A stretch of 40,093 bases of DNA from an uncultured Clostridia bacterium (GCA_947623655.1 CANQHG010000017.1:1-40093); one strand, 5' to 3'; counted from the stretch's first letter, positions 7,030 to 15,652 are shown. The notes: generated from the sequence alone by a model not told the origin. A program made the numbers and translations.

Positions 7030-7458
7030 ATGAATAAGATCCCTTCCTTTCAGAAAAATCACGACCTATTGCAGGTCGGACTGCACATGTCGGCACCGCA
7101 AAACGGCGTGACGACCTTCGACCTCCGCTTCAAAAAGCCGAACGCGGGCGACTTTATCACGCCCGACGCCCTGCATTCCATCGAACACATGCTGGCGACC
7201 GTGCTCCGCAACAGCCGCGAAAAGGACAATATCGTCTACTTCGGCCCCATGGGCTGCCGCACGGGGTTCTACCTTCTCACCGTGAATTTGAGCTAAGGGG
7301 AAGTTTTGGCTCTCCTCAAAGAGTGCATCCCCGCGGCGCTTTCCCTCGGCGAGGTCCCCGGGGCGAAGCGGGAGGAGTGCGGCAACTACCTCGCCCACGA
7401 CCTCAACGGCGCAAAAGAGGAACTGCGAAAATATTTTGAAATTTTGGAGACACTATGA
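7030..7458 (+). pseudogene. luxS: S-ribosylhomocysteine lyase with an in-frame TAA (interrupted luxS)
   Basis: LuxS cleaves S-ribosylhomocysteine to homocysteine and the AI-2 precursor. The frame has the zinc motif HSIEH (H49, E52, H53), TFDLRF and GPMGCRTGFYLL with the catalytic Cys76. Codon 89 is TAA (7294-7296), yet the same frame continues without another lesion through the third zinc ligand ECGNYLAHDL (Cys117) to a TGA at 7456-7458 that overlaps the ung ATG. A product ending at codon 88 would lack that Cys. The intact downstream half and the preserved overlap suggest a recent nonsense mutation, a sequencing error, or a split gene restarting at TTG 7306 after a GGGGAAG. There is no SD before ATG 7030. 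Confidence 0.85.
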
Positions 7459-8123
7459 TCGATTTAGGCGACTGGAAAGAACCGCTCGCGCCCTTGTTTG
7501 CGGACGAGCGCTACAAAAAAATACGGGAGTTCCTGAAGTACGAATACTCCCATTATATCGTTTACCCCGATATGTACGACCTCTACAACTGCTTCCGCTA
7601 CACGCCGTACAGCGAGGTAAAGGCCGTTCTCCTCGGACAGGATCCCTACCACAACGAGGGGCAAGCGCACGGGCTCTGTTTTTCGGTGAAAGACGGCGTT
7701 CCCAAGCCCCCGTCGCTTGAAAATATGCTCAAAGAACTCAAAGACGATCTGGGCTTCCCCCCGCCGAAAAGCGGAAATTTGACGAAATGGGCGAAAGAGG
7801 GCGTTCTCCTTCTCAACACTGCGCTCACCGTCCGCGAGCATCAGGCGAATTCCCACGCAAACTGCGGTTGGAGTTGGTTTACGGACTCCGTTATCGAACT
7901 TCTCTCCCGTGAAAAAGAGCACTTAGTGTTTATTTTATGGGGAAATAACGCGCGGAGAAAGCGGGAACTGATCGATCCGAAAAAGCACCTCATCCTCGAG
8001 GCGCCACATCCCTCTCCGCTCTCCGCCTATGCGGGATTTTTCGGGTGCCGACACTATTCCAAGGCCAACGAATATCTCCTCTCCCACGGCATTTCTCCCA
8101 TCGATTGGAATTTGAATGATTGA
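7455..8123 (+). CDS. ung: Uracil-DNA glycosylase, family 1
   Basis: 222 aa, full length. Removes uracil from DNA in base-excision repair. GQDPYH (residues 61-66, catalytic water-activating Asp63), LLLNTALTVREHQANSH and HPSPLSAYAGF (His185) are the diagnostic motifs. ATG 7455 overlaps the terminal TGA of the interrupted luxS frame (ATGA), so translation was probably coupled. The in-frame stop in luxS could reduce ung expression. Confidence 0.95.
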   Translation: MIDLGDWKEPLAPLFADERYKKIREFLKYEYSHYIVYPDMYDLYNCFRYTPYSEVKAVLLGQDPYHNEGQAHGLCFSVKDGVPKPPSLENMLKELKDDLGFPPPKSGNLTKWAKEGVLLLNTALTVREHQANSHANCGWSWFTDSVIELLSREKEHLVFILWGNNARRKRELIDPKKHLILEAPHPSPLSAYAGFFGCRHYSKANEYLLSHGISPIDWNLND

Positions 8124-8140
8124 GGGTATATGAAGTTAAT

Positions 8141-8250
8141 ATGACCTTTGGATTTTAACTGACGGAGCTCAGGACACAACACAAGATCTCTCAGGAAGCG
8201 CTTGCGGAGAAAACGGATGTCTCCCGTCGTCCCCTTTCGTCAGGAGAGGT
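8141..8250 (+). pseudogene. Remnant of an XRE-family HTH regulator
   Basis: From ATG 8141 the frame reads MTFGF, a TAA at 8156-8158, then LTELRTQHKISQEALAEKTD followed by VSRR. This matches the first helices of Cro/C1-type HTH domains (ELR...SQEALAEK..VSRQ). The C-terminal part of the domain is lost after about residue 36. It is a decayed regulator with both a nonsense codon and a truncation. The rest of 8251-8377 shows nothing recognisable. Confidence 0.65.
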
Positions 8251-8377
8251 TTTGCCAAGCAGATCGGAGCGGAAGTAAGCGGCTTTCTTCTCCGCGCTCG
8301 CTCTGCGGGGAATACTTCCGCAGTTGTCCCATCGCATTTCTCAACGGAGAATGAAGAATAAAATGCAGAAAATCAAC

Positions 8378-8413
8378 GGCGCCGCCTGCGGACAAATGTC
8401 CGCGGGCGGCGCC
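8378..8413. terminator. GC-rich hairpin downstream of the membrane protein gene
   Basis: 17-nt arms (GGCGCCGCC...GCGGACA) with one G-T wobble and an AA loop, 22 nt past the stop of the minus-strand gene. The T-tract on that strand is poor (GTTGATTTT), so terminator function is likely but not certain. Confidence 0.6.
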
Positions 8414-8435
8414 GCTGAACCGATTTTTCAAAAAC

Positions 8436-9266
8436 TCAGATCTCAAACATGCCGTCTCTGCCTGTGCTTCCGCCGTTTACATAGTAGGCGGCAAAATTTT
8501 TCGTCCAATATTTTACATTGAGGGCGAAAGCGGATCTCTCGGCAGGAGAGGCGACAACGGGAAGCAGTTCATCCGTCGCCTTGTAGAGAGGCAGATGGGG
8601 ACGGTATACCATGATACAGCTCGCATAAACTTCTCTGCCGTTTGTGATCGCATCGCTCAAGCGTTTGTTGGTAAAAAATGCGCTCTCATTGCGCAAAAAG
8701 TTACCCTCTTTCCCCTCATAAAGCCGTTCGGAGATGTGTTTGAGCTCCAGCGGATCGGCGTCGAAATATGCGTCGGGACTATATAAGATCACGGCGGGAA
8801 CGGGAAGAATGTCGATCCGTTTATTTTGATAGAGCGTATCGTTCGCCTGCACAAGGCAGCCCCAGACGACTTGTCCGCGGGCAAGAACGCCGAAGTCGGA
8901 CACGTAGGCCGAACCCGCGAAAGGACGTATGAAAAATTGATTGGACGCGGGGTCTTTTTCCGCCCCGAAAGCCGCGCGCATGGCGGAAATCTCTGCCGCA
9001 AAATCGGAGATCTCCACCGGAGATAAGGCAGAATATGTTTGAAATCTCTCCCGGAGCTCCTTGGTCGGACGCGTGGTGAAGAGATATCCCAAAGGTAAAA
9101 GTACAATGCTGACCGCACCGGTCGCAAGGCCCGACCAAAGCAGAGCCGGAATCTCTTCTTCTTCGGAACTCTTCAGACCGAAATAGGCAATAAGGAGTCC
9201 GAACGCCACTGCGAGCAACGCTCCCCCGCCGAGATACATGCAAAGACCGAGTTTTCTGTGTTTCAT
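8436..9266 (-). CDS. Two-TM membrane protein of unknown function
   Basis: About 276 aa. Two N-terminal membrane helices (roughly residues 6-30 and 38-60), separated by an acidic SSEEEE loop, are followed by a soluble domain of about 210 aa. That domain contains YVSDFGVLARGQVVWGCLVQ and AVILYSPD. No catalytic motif is recognised. Start 9266 is chosen because AGGAG lies 8 nt upstream; ATG 9272 is only 2 nt from it. It is divergent from the PfoR-like gene, and both have their own promoter and hairpin. Function not inferred. Confidence 0.6.
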   Translation of the reverse strand: MKHRKLGLCMYLGGGALLAVAFGLLIAYFGLKSSEEEEIPALLWSGLATGAVSIVLLPLGYLFTTRPTKELRERFQTYSALSPVEISDFAAEISAMRAAFGAEKDPASNQFFIRPFAGSAYVSDFGVLARGQVVWGCLVQANDTLYQNKRIDILPVPAVILYSPDAYFDADPLELKHISERLYEGKEGNFLRNESAFFTNKRLSDAITNGREVYASCIMVYRPHLPLYKATDELLPVVASPAERSAFALNVKYWTKNFAAYYVNGGSTGRDGMFEI

Positions 9267-9295
9267 GTACATTTCTCCTCTATTTACTATCAATA

Positions 9296-9324
9296 TTTAT
9301 GACATATTTATCGCCCTCTGTCAA
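9296..9324 (-). promoter_or_regulatory. Promoter of the two-TM protein, TTGACA-17-CATAAA
   Basis: -35 TTGACA 9319-9324; -10 CATAAA 9296-9301 preceded by TGT (extended -10); 17-nt spacer. Confidence 0.6.
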
Positions 9325-9491
9325 GCGGTTTTCAAAAAACTTTATTGTAAATTGAGCAAAAACCGTGTATATCCCCCTCATCGTTCTATCTGCGCCCGGC
9401 GGTTCCCCTTCAGGAGCGCCGAAAATCGGGAACGCCGCCGTACGGGCACGTTTATCCGCTTCTCCCGATGGAAATTACCGAATGAATTTAC

Positions 9492-9520
9492 TTGCATTTC
9501 ATTCAAAAATGTGATACCAT
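9492..9520 (+). promoter_or_regulatory. Promoter of the PfoR-like gene, TTGCAT-17-TACCAT
   Basis: -35 TTGCAT 9492-9497, extended -10 TGATACCAT with the box at 9515-9520, 17-nt spacer. ATG 9531 is 10 nt beyond the box, giving a predicted leader of about 4 nt. Confidence 0.55.
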
Positions 9521-9530
9521 ATCGGCAATC

Positions 9531-10823
9531 ATGGAAAAAGAAATCAAAAACACGGAAGAACCGTCGGCGGAAGAGAGCGAAGCGAAGAGTTGCGTAACGC
9601 CGTCCGAAGAGACCGCCGCGGAACACACGGAGGCGGTCTTGTCCGCCGAAGCCGCAACGGATTTGTCCGAAACTTCGGAGAAAACGGACAAATCTGACGC
9701 TTCCCCGCAAAGCAAGGGGAAAGTGTTTCTCCAATATCTCAAAAAATTTGCAAACCGCTACTTCATCGTTGCATTCGGAGGAATGGCGAACGGACTCTTC
9801 TGCACGCTCATCGCGGGGACGATCATCTGCCAACTCGCGCGCATCTTCGGGGACGGGTCGTCGCAGAACGAAATTCTCAACATATGTTACCGTTTTTTGA
9901 ACGGCATCGGCACATTTGCCAAAGTCATGATGGGCGCGGGAATCGGCGTCGGCATCGCCTATTCCCTCAAATCGTCAAAAATGGCCATGGCGTGCAGCGT
10001 TGCGGTCGGGGTCTTCTCTGCGAATGCCACGACGTTTATCTCCTACGTCACGGGCGGGACGGCGCTTTCCGCGTCCGTGCTCATTGCGACGGGAAACCCC
10101 ATCACATGCTATCTTGCGGTCGTAGTGGCGGCGGAACTCGGCACGCTGGCGACGGGAAAATCCAGACTCGACATCCTCGTCGTGCCGCTCGTTAGCCTTT
10201 TGTCAGGCGGGGCGATTGCGGCGATCTTCGGCACCCCCATCGAATGGCTGATGGGAAAGATCGGCGCGGGCATCAATGCGGCGACCGAACTGCAGCCTTT
10301 CCTGATGGGACTTATCATCTCGGCGGCGATGGGACTTCTCCTCACGCTCCCCACTTCGAGCGCGGCGATCGGGGTCTCGATCGGGCTCAAAGGTATTGCC
10401 GCGGGTGCGGGCGTCGCGGGCTGCTGTGCGCATATGATCGGATTTGCAGTTGCGAGCTTCCGCGAAAACAAATTTTCGGGGCTCATGGCGCAAGGGCTCG
10501 GCACATCGATGTTGCAGATCCCCAACCTCAAAAATCCCCTCATTCTGATTCCCGCAGTTGTGTCGTCGCTGGTCGTCGGACCTATCTCCACCTGTCTCTT
10601 TAAATTGCAGGCGACGGCGGTCGGCGCGGGCATGGGCACGGCGGGGCTCGTCGGCGTGATCGATATGATCGGCGCCTCGTGGGGCGTTGTACCGACGCTG
10701 CAACTTGTCTTCGGAGTCATTCTTGTATGTTTTGTCCTGCCTGCGACGATCTCGCTGTTGGTGAGCGAACTTCTCCGCAAGATCGGCTGGATCAAACCGG
10801 GAGACATGAAAATCGAACTATAA
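9531..10823 (+). CDS. PfoR-like PTS EIIC-family membrane protein
   Basis: About 430 aa. The first 65 residues are acidic (Glu, Ser, Ala) and should be cytosolic. After that come about ten membrane segments rich in Gly and Ala, including IVAFGGMANGLFCTLIAGT, MMGAGIGVGIAYSLKSS and MGTAGLVGVIDMIGASWG. This fits the EIIC_2/PfoR family, known from the Clostridium perfringens PfoR protein. No EIIA or EIIB partner is encoded nearby, so it may not be a working PTS permease. Start 9531 follows from the promoter position; an upstream in-frame ATG at 9492 overlaps the -35. The acidic extension is unusual for the family. Confidence 0.75.
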   Translation: MEKEIKNTEEPSAEESEAKSCVTPSEETAAEHTEAVLSAEAATDLSETSEKTDKSDASPQSKGKVFLQYLKKFANRYFIVAFGGMANGLFCTLIAGTIICQLARIFGDGSSQNEILNICYRFLNGIGTFAKVMMGAGIGVGIAYSLKSSKMAMACSVAVGVFSANATTFISYVTGGTALSASVLIATGNPITCYLAVVVAAELGTLATGKSRLDILVVPLVSLLSGGAIAAIFGTPIEWLMGKIGAGINAATELQPFLMGLIISAAMGLLLTLPTSSAAIGVSIGLKGIAAGAGVAGCCAHMIGFAVASFRENKFSGLMAQGLGTSMLQIPNLKNPLILIPAVVSSLVVGPISTCLFKLQATAVGAGMGTAGLVGVIDMIGASWGVVPTLQLVFGVILVCFVLPATISLLVSELLRKIGWIKPGDMKIEL

Positions 10824-10841
10824 GTTGCATAATTTAAGATC

Positions 10842-10884
10842 ATGAAGCGCCGCCCGCGGCCATAGGCCGCGGGCGGCGCTTCAT
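10842..10884. terminator. Perfect 20-bp hairpin after the PfoR-like gene
   Basis: Arms ATGAAGCGCCGCCCGCGGCC and its exact complement around ATA, 18 nt after the stop. There is no clear T-tract, but it is the only terminator candidate for this gene. Confidence 0.7.
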
Positions 10885-10924
10885 ACTTATCAAATCATAC
10901 ATCAATCTATTTTCCTCATCGATC

Positions 10925-11017
10925 TCGCCGTACCTCTTGGGGAAAGGGGATCGACCCATTTGAGCAGGAGTTGATGCAAGGCTCCTCCCAAAGCGGAGCC
11001 GGCACCACAGGTGGCTG
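10925..11017. repeat. Degenerate R1 repeat
   Basis: GGCTCCTCCCAAAGCGGAGC...GGTGGCTGAGGGGGC follows the R1 pattern with mismatches. Non-coding. Confidence 0.45.
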
Positions 11018-11029
11018 AGGGGGCAGAGG

Positions 11030-11270
11030 CGCCCCGCGTCATTCTGAAGTATGGATGCAGAACGAAGTCAGAATCCTTAATTTGAAGAATCTCGCGGGGC
11101 AAACGTAAAACATGCGGCGAGATGCTTCGGTACATCTTTCACGGACTGCGTACAGCTCCTGTTCTCAGCATGACGCCGCCCGCACCCCCTTTGAACACTT
11201 TCTTTTCGAAAGCCCGCGAGATTCTTCGCTTTGCTCAGAATGACGCGCGGGCTGACGCCCTACGCGTCCG
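11030..11270. repeat. R2 repeat units downstream of ychF
   Basis: The first unit runs from CGTCATTCTGAAG through GAATCTCGCGGGGC, ATGCGGCGAGATGCTTCGGT and CTCAGCATGACGCCGC. The second, CGCGAGATTCTTCGC...CTCAGAATGACGCGCGGG, follows at 11213-11257. Inverted relative to the copy at 5713-5885. No ORF is supported in 10885-11482. Confidence 0.7.
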
Positions 11271-11272
11271 TA

Positions 11273-11482
11273 GGCCGAGCAAAGAAATGTTCGAAACCAT
11301 TCCGAAATCATGTGCCTTAGGCGGAATTCACTTCCGCCGTGGGCGACTCAATTCGGCGCATACCTGCGCCTTGTTGTAATTGCATATAACGCTTCCGCGG
11401 CCAACTCGATTGATGAACGAGGAAGGTTCGATCGAACGTTTCTTTTCGTAGGCCGCGGGCCGAGCAAAGAAATGTTCGAAAC
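11273..11482. repeat. R3 structured element, copy A
   Basis: Left end GGCCGAGCAAAGAAATGTTC; core with two hairpins (GGCGGAA/TTCCGCC and GGCGCA/TGCGCC); right end TCGAACGTTTCTTTTCGTAG. A further GGGCCGAGCAAAGAAATG makes the right side an imperfect palindrome (about 11432-11480). It ends at the ychF stop codon (11483). The core is shared with 17653-17825 (inverted) and 29913-30020. Confidence 0.8.
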
Positions 11483-12583
11483 TTATACATTAAATCTGAA
11501 CAAAACGACATCGCCGTCTTTCATCACATAGTCCTTGCCCTCGGAACGGACTTTCCCTTTCTCACGGGCGCCCGTAAGCCCCCCGCACTCCAAAAGCGTC
11601 TCCCAATCGACCACTTCGGCGCGGATAAAGCCCTTTTCGAAGTCTGTGTGGATCTTCCCCGCCGCCTGCGGCGCCTTTGTCCCGTTCACGATCGTCCATG
11701 CTCTCGTCTCCTTTTCTCCCGCCGTAAGGTAGGAGATAAGCCCGAGCAACGAATAGGACGCCTTGATGAGCTTATTGAGCCCGCTCTCCTTGAGCCCGAA
11801 CTCTTCGAGAAACACCTTTGCATCTTCGGGATCCATTTCGGCGAGTTCCTCTTCCGTTTTGGCGCATACGACGATGACCCCCGCTTTATGTTTCTCGGCG
11901 TATTCCCGCACCTGTTTCACGAGGGGCAAATTCTCTTCGTCCGCGCCCATATCCATTTCGGAGATGTTCGCGCAGTAGATGACGGGCTTTGCGGAGAGCA
12001 AAAACAAATTGTCGAGCATGATCTTTTCGTCTTCGCTTACGGGAAGGCAAGAAGCGGGTTGCTCCTTTTCGAGATGCGCCATGAGTTTTTCGAGGAAAGC
12101 AAATTCCACCGCCGCAGCCTTGTCCGCGCCGCCGCGGGCGGCGTTTCTGATCCTGTCCTGCCGTTTTTGAACCGTCTCAATGTCGGCAAGGATGAGTTCC
12201 AGATTGATCGTCTCGATGTCACGAACGGGGTCGACGGTATTTTCGACATGCGTCACGTTTTCATCCTCAAAACAGCGGACGACGTGCGCGATGGCGTCGC
12301 ACTCTCTGATATGAGAAAGAAATTTATTGCCGAGCCCCTCGCCGCGGCTTGCACCCTTGACGAGCCCCGCAATGTCGACAAATTCGATGACGGCGGGGGT
12401 CACTTTTTTACTGTTATAGAGGGCGGCGAGCTTGTCGAGCCTCTCGTCGGGAACGGCGACCACGCCGACGTTGGGTTCTATGGTACAGAAAGGGTAATTC
12501 GCCATTTCGGCGCCCGCGTGGGTGATGGCGTTGAACAGCGTGGACTTGCCGACGTTGGGCAGTCCCACAACTCCGAGTTTCAT
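11483..12583 (-). CDS. ychF: Redox-regulated ATPase/GTPase YchF (Obg-related, ribosome-associated)
   Basis: 366 aa, normal length. P-loop GLPNVGKST (residues 7-15), DIAGLVKGASRGEGLGNKFL (switch/G3 region), a C-terminal TGS-like domain with SYLTAGEKETRAWTI and DFEKGFIRAEV. The family binds ribosomes and hydrolyses ATP rather than GTP. Start ATG 12583 has GGAG 8 nt upstream and follows TTGCCG-17-TATAAT. The reading frame stays open far upstream of this ATG, over the argS gene, but that part is antisense noise. Divergent from argS. Confidence 0.95.
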   Translation of the reverse strand: MKLGVVGLPNVGKSTLFNAITHAGAEMANYPFCTIEPNVGVVAVPDERLDKLAALYNSKKVTPAVIEFVDIAGLVKGASRGEGLGNKFLSHIRECDAIAHVVRCFEDENVTHVENTVDPVRDIETINLELILADIETVQKRQDRIRNAARGGADKAAAVEFAFLEKLMAHLEKEQPASCLPVSEDEKIMLDNLFLLSAKPVIYCANISEMDMGADEENLPLVKQVREYAEKHKAGVIVVCAKTEEELAEMDPEDAKVFLEEFGLKESGLNKLIKASYSLLGLISYLTAGEKETRAWTIVNGTKAPQAAGKIHTDFEKGFIRAEVVDWETLLECGGLTGAREKGKVRSEGKDYVMKDGDVVLFRFNV

Positions 12584-12611
12584 ATTCTTTTCTCCGAACG
12601 GTGTTTTCCTC

Positions 12612-12640
12612 ATTATAAAACATTTTCGGCGAAACGGCAA
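12612..12640 (-). promoter_or_regulatory. ychF promoter, TTGCCG-17-TATAAT
   Basis: -10 TATAAT 12612-12617, -35 TTGCCG 12635-12640, 17-nt spacer. Nine nt separate it from the argS -35. Confidence 0.8.
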
Positions 12641-12649
12641 GCCTTTCGG

Positions 12650-12678
12650 TTGCCTTGCGGGGAAAAATATGCTAAAAT
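12650..12678 (+). promoter_or_regulatory. argS promoter, TTGCCT-17-TAAAAT
   Basis: -35 TTGCCT 12650-12655, extended -10 TGCTAAAAT with the box at 12673-12678, 17-nt spacer. Confidence 0.75.
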
Positions 12679-12700
12679 ACTGCCGAATAAGGAGTTCACC

Positions 12701-14386
12701 ATGGATCATAAGGCATACATCGCGGAAAGGCTCAAAATCGAAGGCGTCACGAAAGAGGAGATCGCAGACTCTCTCGCCGTCCCGCCCGACACTTCGCTCG
12801 GAGACTATGCGCTCCCCTGTTTTAAATTTGCAAAGCTCTTGAGAAGATCTCCCGTTGCGATCGCGGAGGGCCTCGCCGCAGATTTTAAAACGGACGGCGT
12901 GATCTCTTCCGTCTCCGCCGTAAACGGCTATCTCAATTTTAAAATCGACCGCACGGGGCTTGCGGAGGAAGTCATTCTGAAAGCTTTGCGGGAAAAATGC
13001 GCATATGGGGCCTCGGACATGGGTGCTGGAAAAACCGTCTGCATCGATTACTCTTCGGTCAACATCGCCAAACCTTTCCACATCGGGCACCTCTCGACGA
13101 CCGTGCTCGGCGGCGCGCTTTACCGCATTTTTAACTTTCTCGGATACCGTGCCGTCGGGATCAACCATCTCGGCGACTACGGCACGCAGTTCGGAAAGCT
13201 CATCGCCGCCTACAAGCGTTGGGGCGACCGCGAAGAGGTGGAAAATGGCGGGATCCACGCCATCAACGATCTCTATGTCCGCTTCAACAACGAGGCGACA
13301 GAGGAGATGGAGGCCGAGGCGCGGGAATATTTTCGGCTTATCGAAAGCGGAGACAGCGAGGCGAACGAGCTCTTCAACCGTTTCAAATCCATCACGCTTG
13401 CCTATGTTGAAAAAATCTACTCCCGCCTGAACGTGCAGTTCGACAGCTACTGCGGCGAGAGCTTCTATATCGACAAGATCCCCGCCGTCATCGACGCACT
13501 CAAAGAAAAAAATCTGCTCAAAGAGAGCCGCGGGGCGCAAGTCGTCGACCTCGATGCATACGGCATGCCCCCTTTCATCGTGCTTCGCTCGGACGGCGCC
13601 TCTCTCTATGCGACGCGCGACCTCGCCGCCGCATTCTACCGCAAAAAGACATACGACTTCGATAAGTGCCTGTACGTCGTCGCCTACCAGCAAAATCTTC
13701 ACTTCAATCAACTCTTCAAGGTCATCGAACTCATGGGAGAGCCGTGGGCGAAAGATATGGTGCACGTCGCCTATGGCATGGTCTCCCTCGAAGACGGCGC
13801 GATGTCCACGCGGAAAGGGAAAGTCGTATGGCTCGAAGACGTCATCTCGCGCAGTGTGGAGAAAGCCGCCGCCATTCTTGCGGAAAAAAATCCGGAACTT
13901 GCGGGCAGGGACGATATCGCGGAGCAGGTCGGCGTCGGCGCCGTCGTGTTCGGTGCACTCTACAACAATAAGATAAAGGACATCGTGTTTTCCTACGATA
14001 AGGCGCTCAATTTCGACGGGGAGACAAGCGTATATGTGCAATACACATGCGCCCGCGCCGCCTCCGTGCTTGCAAAGCTCAAAGATACCCCCCTGTGGAA
14101 CGGGGAGGAAGTCGGCATGAACGCGCGGGAATTCGAACTCGTGAAAGCCGTCTCCGATTTCCCCGATACGGTTAAAGCGGCGGCGAAGAATTATGAACCG
14201 AGCATGATCGCGCGCTGGTGCGTCGACGCGGCACAGACGTTCAATAAGTTCTACATCGATTGCAGGATCGTCAACGCCGAGACGGAAACGCTGCGCAGGT
14301 TCCGCAAAGCGCTCACCGAGGCGACTCTGACCGCGCTGACGAACGCCTTGACTCTCCTCGGAATCGGCGTCCCGGAGAAGATGTGA
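12701..14386 (+). CDS. argS: Arginyl-tRNA synthetase
   Basis: 561 aa, typical length. Class Ia synthetase charging tRNA-Arg. N-terminal tRNA-binding (Arg_S_N) region, HIGH motif as FHIGH (residues 126-130), MSTRKGKVV in place of KMSKS as is normal for ArgRS, and a DALR anticodon-binding domain ending at the C-terminus. ATG 12701 has AAGGAG 6 nt upstream. Its TGA shares a base with the ATG of the HAD gene (TGATG), so the two are translationally coupled. Confidence 0.96.
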   Translation: MDHKAYIAERLKIEGVTKEEIADSLAVPPDTSLGDYALPCFKFAKLLRRSPVAIAEGLAADFKTDGVISSVSAVNGYLNFKIDRTGLAEEVILKALREKCAYGASDMGAGKTVCIDYSSVNIAKPFHIGHLSTTVLGGALYRIFNFLGYRAVGINHLGDYGTQFGKLIAAYKRWGDREEVENGGIHAINDLYVRFNNEATEEMEAEAREYFRLIESGDSEANELFNRFKSITLAYVEKIYSRLNVQFDSYCGESFYIDKIPAVIDALKEKNLLKESRGAQVVDLDAYGMPPFIVLRSDGASLYATRDLAAAFYRKKTYDFDKCLYVVAYQQNLHFNQLFKVIELMGEPWAKDMVHVAYGMVSLEDGAMSTRKGKVVWLEDVISRSVEKAAAILAEKNPELAGRDDIAEQVGVGAVVFGALYNNKIKDIVFSYDKALNFDGETSVYVQYTCARAASVLAKLKDTPLWNGEEVGMNAREFELVKAVSDFPDTVKAAAKNYEPSMIARWCVDAAQTFNKFYIDCRIVNAETETLRRFRKALTEATLTALTNALTLLGIGVPEKM

Positions 14387-15018
14387 TGAGGGCGGTATTT
14401 TTCGATCTCGACGGCACGCTGCTCGATACACTGCCCGATCTCTGCGCCTGCGTCAATACGATCCTGAGAAAGTACGGCGATCGGGAAGCGACGCTTTCCG
14501 AAGTCCGCGCCGCCGTGGGAAACGGAGCGAGAAAGCTCATGGAACGTGTCCTCCCCGAAGGCGCCCCGATCGAAGCGCGCCTTTCGGAATTTCGCAGCAT
14601 ATATGCCGAAAACAGTTGCGTGAATACGCAAGTTTACGAGGGAGCACGGGAATGTCTTTCCGCTCTCAGGCAAAAGGGGCTGAAACTTGCCGTCATCACC
14701 AATAAGCCGCACGAGGCGACTGTGAAAGTGCTGAAAAAGTTTTTTTCACAAGATATGTTCGATTTTATCGCGGGAGACAGCGGAGATTTTCCCGTAAAAC
14801 CCGACCCTGCGCTCACGCGGTATGCGGCGCTTACGCTCCGCGTAAGCCCCGCCGAGACTCTCTTTGTCGGCGACGGCGAGACCGATCTTCTGACGGCGAA
14901 AAACGCAGGCATGTGTCCCCTCTCCGCGCTCTGGGGATATCGCACCAAAGAGCAGCTCTTTGCGGCAGGCGCACGGGAGTTCGCTGAAAGATTTGAGGAC
15001 ATTTTGAAGTACGTCTGA
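14386..15018 (+). CDS. HAD-family phosphatase, phosphoglycolate-phosphatase-like
   Basis: 210 aa. HAD motif I FFDLDGTLLDT (nucleophile Asp7, acid/base Asp9), motif II VITNKPH, motif III Lys in VKPDP, motif IV FVGDGETD. A cap domain after motif I (subfamily IA) fits Gph/PGMB-like phosphatases acting on small phosphorylated metabolites. Start overlaps the argS stop. In this context it may act as a house-cleaning phosphatase; substrate not known. Confidence 0.85.
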   Translation: MRAVFFDLDGTLLDTLPDLCACVNTILRKYGDREATLSEVRAAVGNGARKLMERVLPEGAPIEARLSEFRSIYAENSCVNTQVYEGARECLSALRQKGLKLAVITNKPHEATVKVLKKFFSQDMFDFIAGDSGDFPVKPDPALTRYAALTLRVSPAETLFVGDGETDLLTAKNAGMCPLSALWGYRTKEQLFAAGAREFAERFEDILKYV

Positions 15019-15062
15019 ATTTCCGCCGCCGTCTGTTTTTTCATTTCATTTTTTAATTTATC

Positions 15063-15091
15063 TTGTCTTTTTTGCGGACATGTGATATAAT
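15063..15091 (+). promoter_or_regulatory. Rubrerythrin promoter, TTGTCT-17-TATAAT
   Basis: -35 TTGTCT 15063-15068, extended -10 TGATATAAT with the box at 15086-15091, 17-nt spacer. AAAGGAGA lies 8 nt before ATG 15128. A strong unit throughout. Confidence 0.85.
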
Positions 15092-15127
15092 ACATTTGCA
15101 AAATAAATTTTTAAAGGAGATACAGAT

Positions 15128-15652
15128 ATGAAAAGATGTGCAATCTGCGGCGAGATCGTAGAAGATGATGTCACCGAATGCCCCGTTTGCCATGCGAAAA
15201 AGTTTGTTCCCGTCGAGGAAGAGGGCTTTGCATGCGAACACCACGTCGGCGACGGCGTTGTGGAGGATCAAGAGGTCATGGACGGCCTCCGCGCTAATTT
15301 CAACGGCGAATGCTGCGAAGTCGGCATGTATCTTGCAATGGCAAGAGTCGCCGAACGCGAGGGCTATCCCGAGGTCGCCGAGGCCTATAAGCGCTATGCC
15401 TATGAGGAAGCCGACCACGCTTCCAAGTTTGCGGAACTTTTAGGCGAAGTCGTGACCCCTTCCACCAAGAAGAACCTCGAACTGAGAGCGGCTGCGGAAG
15501 CGGGCGCCTGCGAGGGCAAACTCAAGCTTGCAAAAAGGGCAAAAGAGCTCGGATATGACGCGATTCACGACACCGTGCATGAAATGGCAAAGGACGAGGC
15601 GCGTCACGGCGCGGGCTTTAAGGGTCTTTTAAAGAGATACTTTGGTAAATAA
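15128..15652 (+). CDS. Reverse rubrerythrin (N-terminal rubredoxin, C-terminal diiron domain)
   Basis: 174 aa. Reduces hydrogen peroxide, and in clostridia also links NADH-derived electrons to oxygen and peroxide removal. Rubredoxin-like iron site C4-x2-C7 and C18-x2-C21, followed by a ferritin-like domain with [34 protein letters not shown] and [10 protein letters not shown] carrying the E and ExxH iron ligands. The domain order is the reverse of classical rubrerythrin, which defines this clostridial subtype. Monocistronic, with its own strong promoter, a good SD and a strong terminator: a highly expressed stress protein. Confidence 0.92.
   Translation: MKRCAICGEIVEDDVTECPVCHAKKFVPVEEEGFACEHHVGDGVVEDQEVMDGLRANFNGECCEVGMYLAMARVAEREGYPEVAEAYKRYAYEEADHASKFAELLGEVVTPSTKKNLELRAAAEAGACEGKLKLAKRAKELGYDAIHDTVHEMAKDEARHGAGFKGLLKRYFGK

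Noticed and set aside
7294-8158. TAA read as a sense codon (genetic code change), suggested by two TAA-interrupted frames
   Set aside because: TAA is the normal stop of many intact genes here (integrase, MBL protein, ychF, pta region and others), so reassignment is not tenable.
10885-11482. CRISPR array in the repeat-rich gaps
   Set aside because: Repeats are palindromic, dispersed and unevenly spaced, with no regular repeat-spacer pattern and no cas genes.
12584-14431. Minus-strand extension of the ychF reading frame to a product of about 980 aa
   Set aside because: It lies antisense to argS, whose protein has clear motifs. ychF has its own promoter, SD and conserved N-terminus at 12583.
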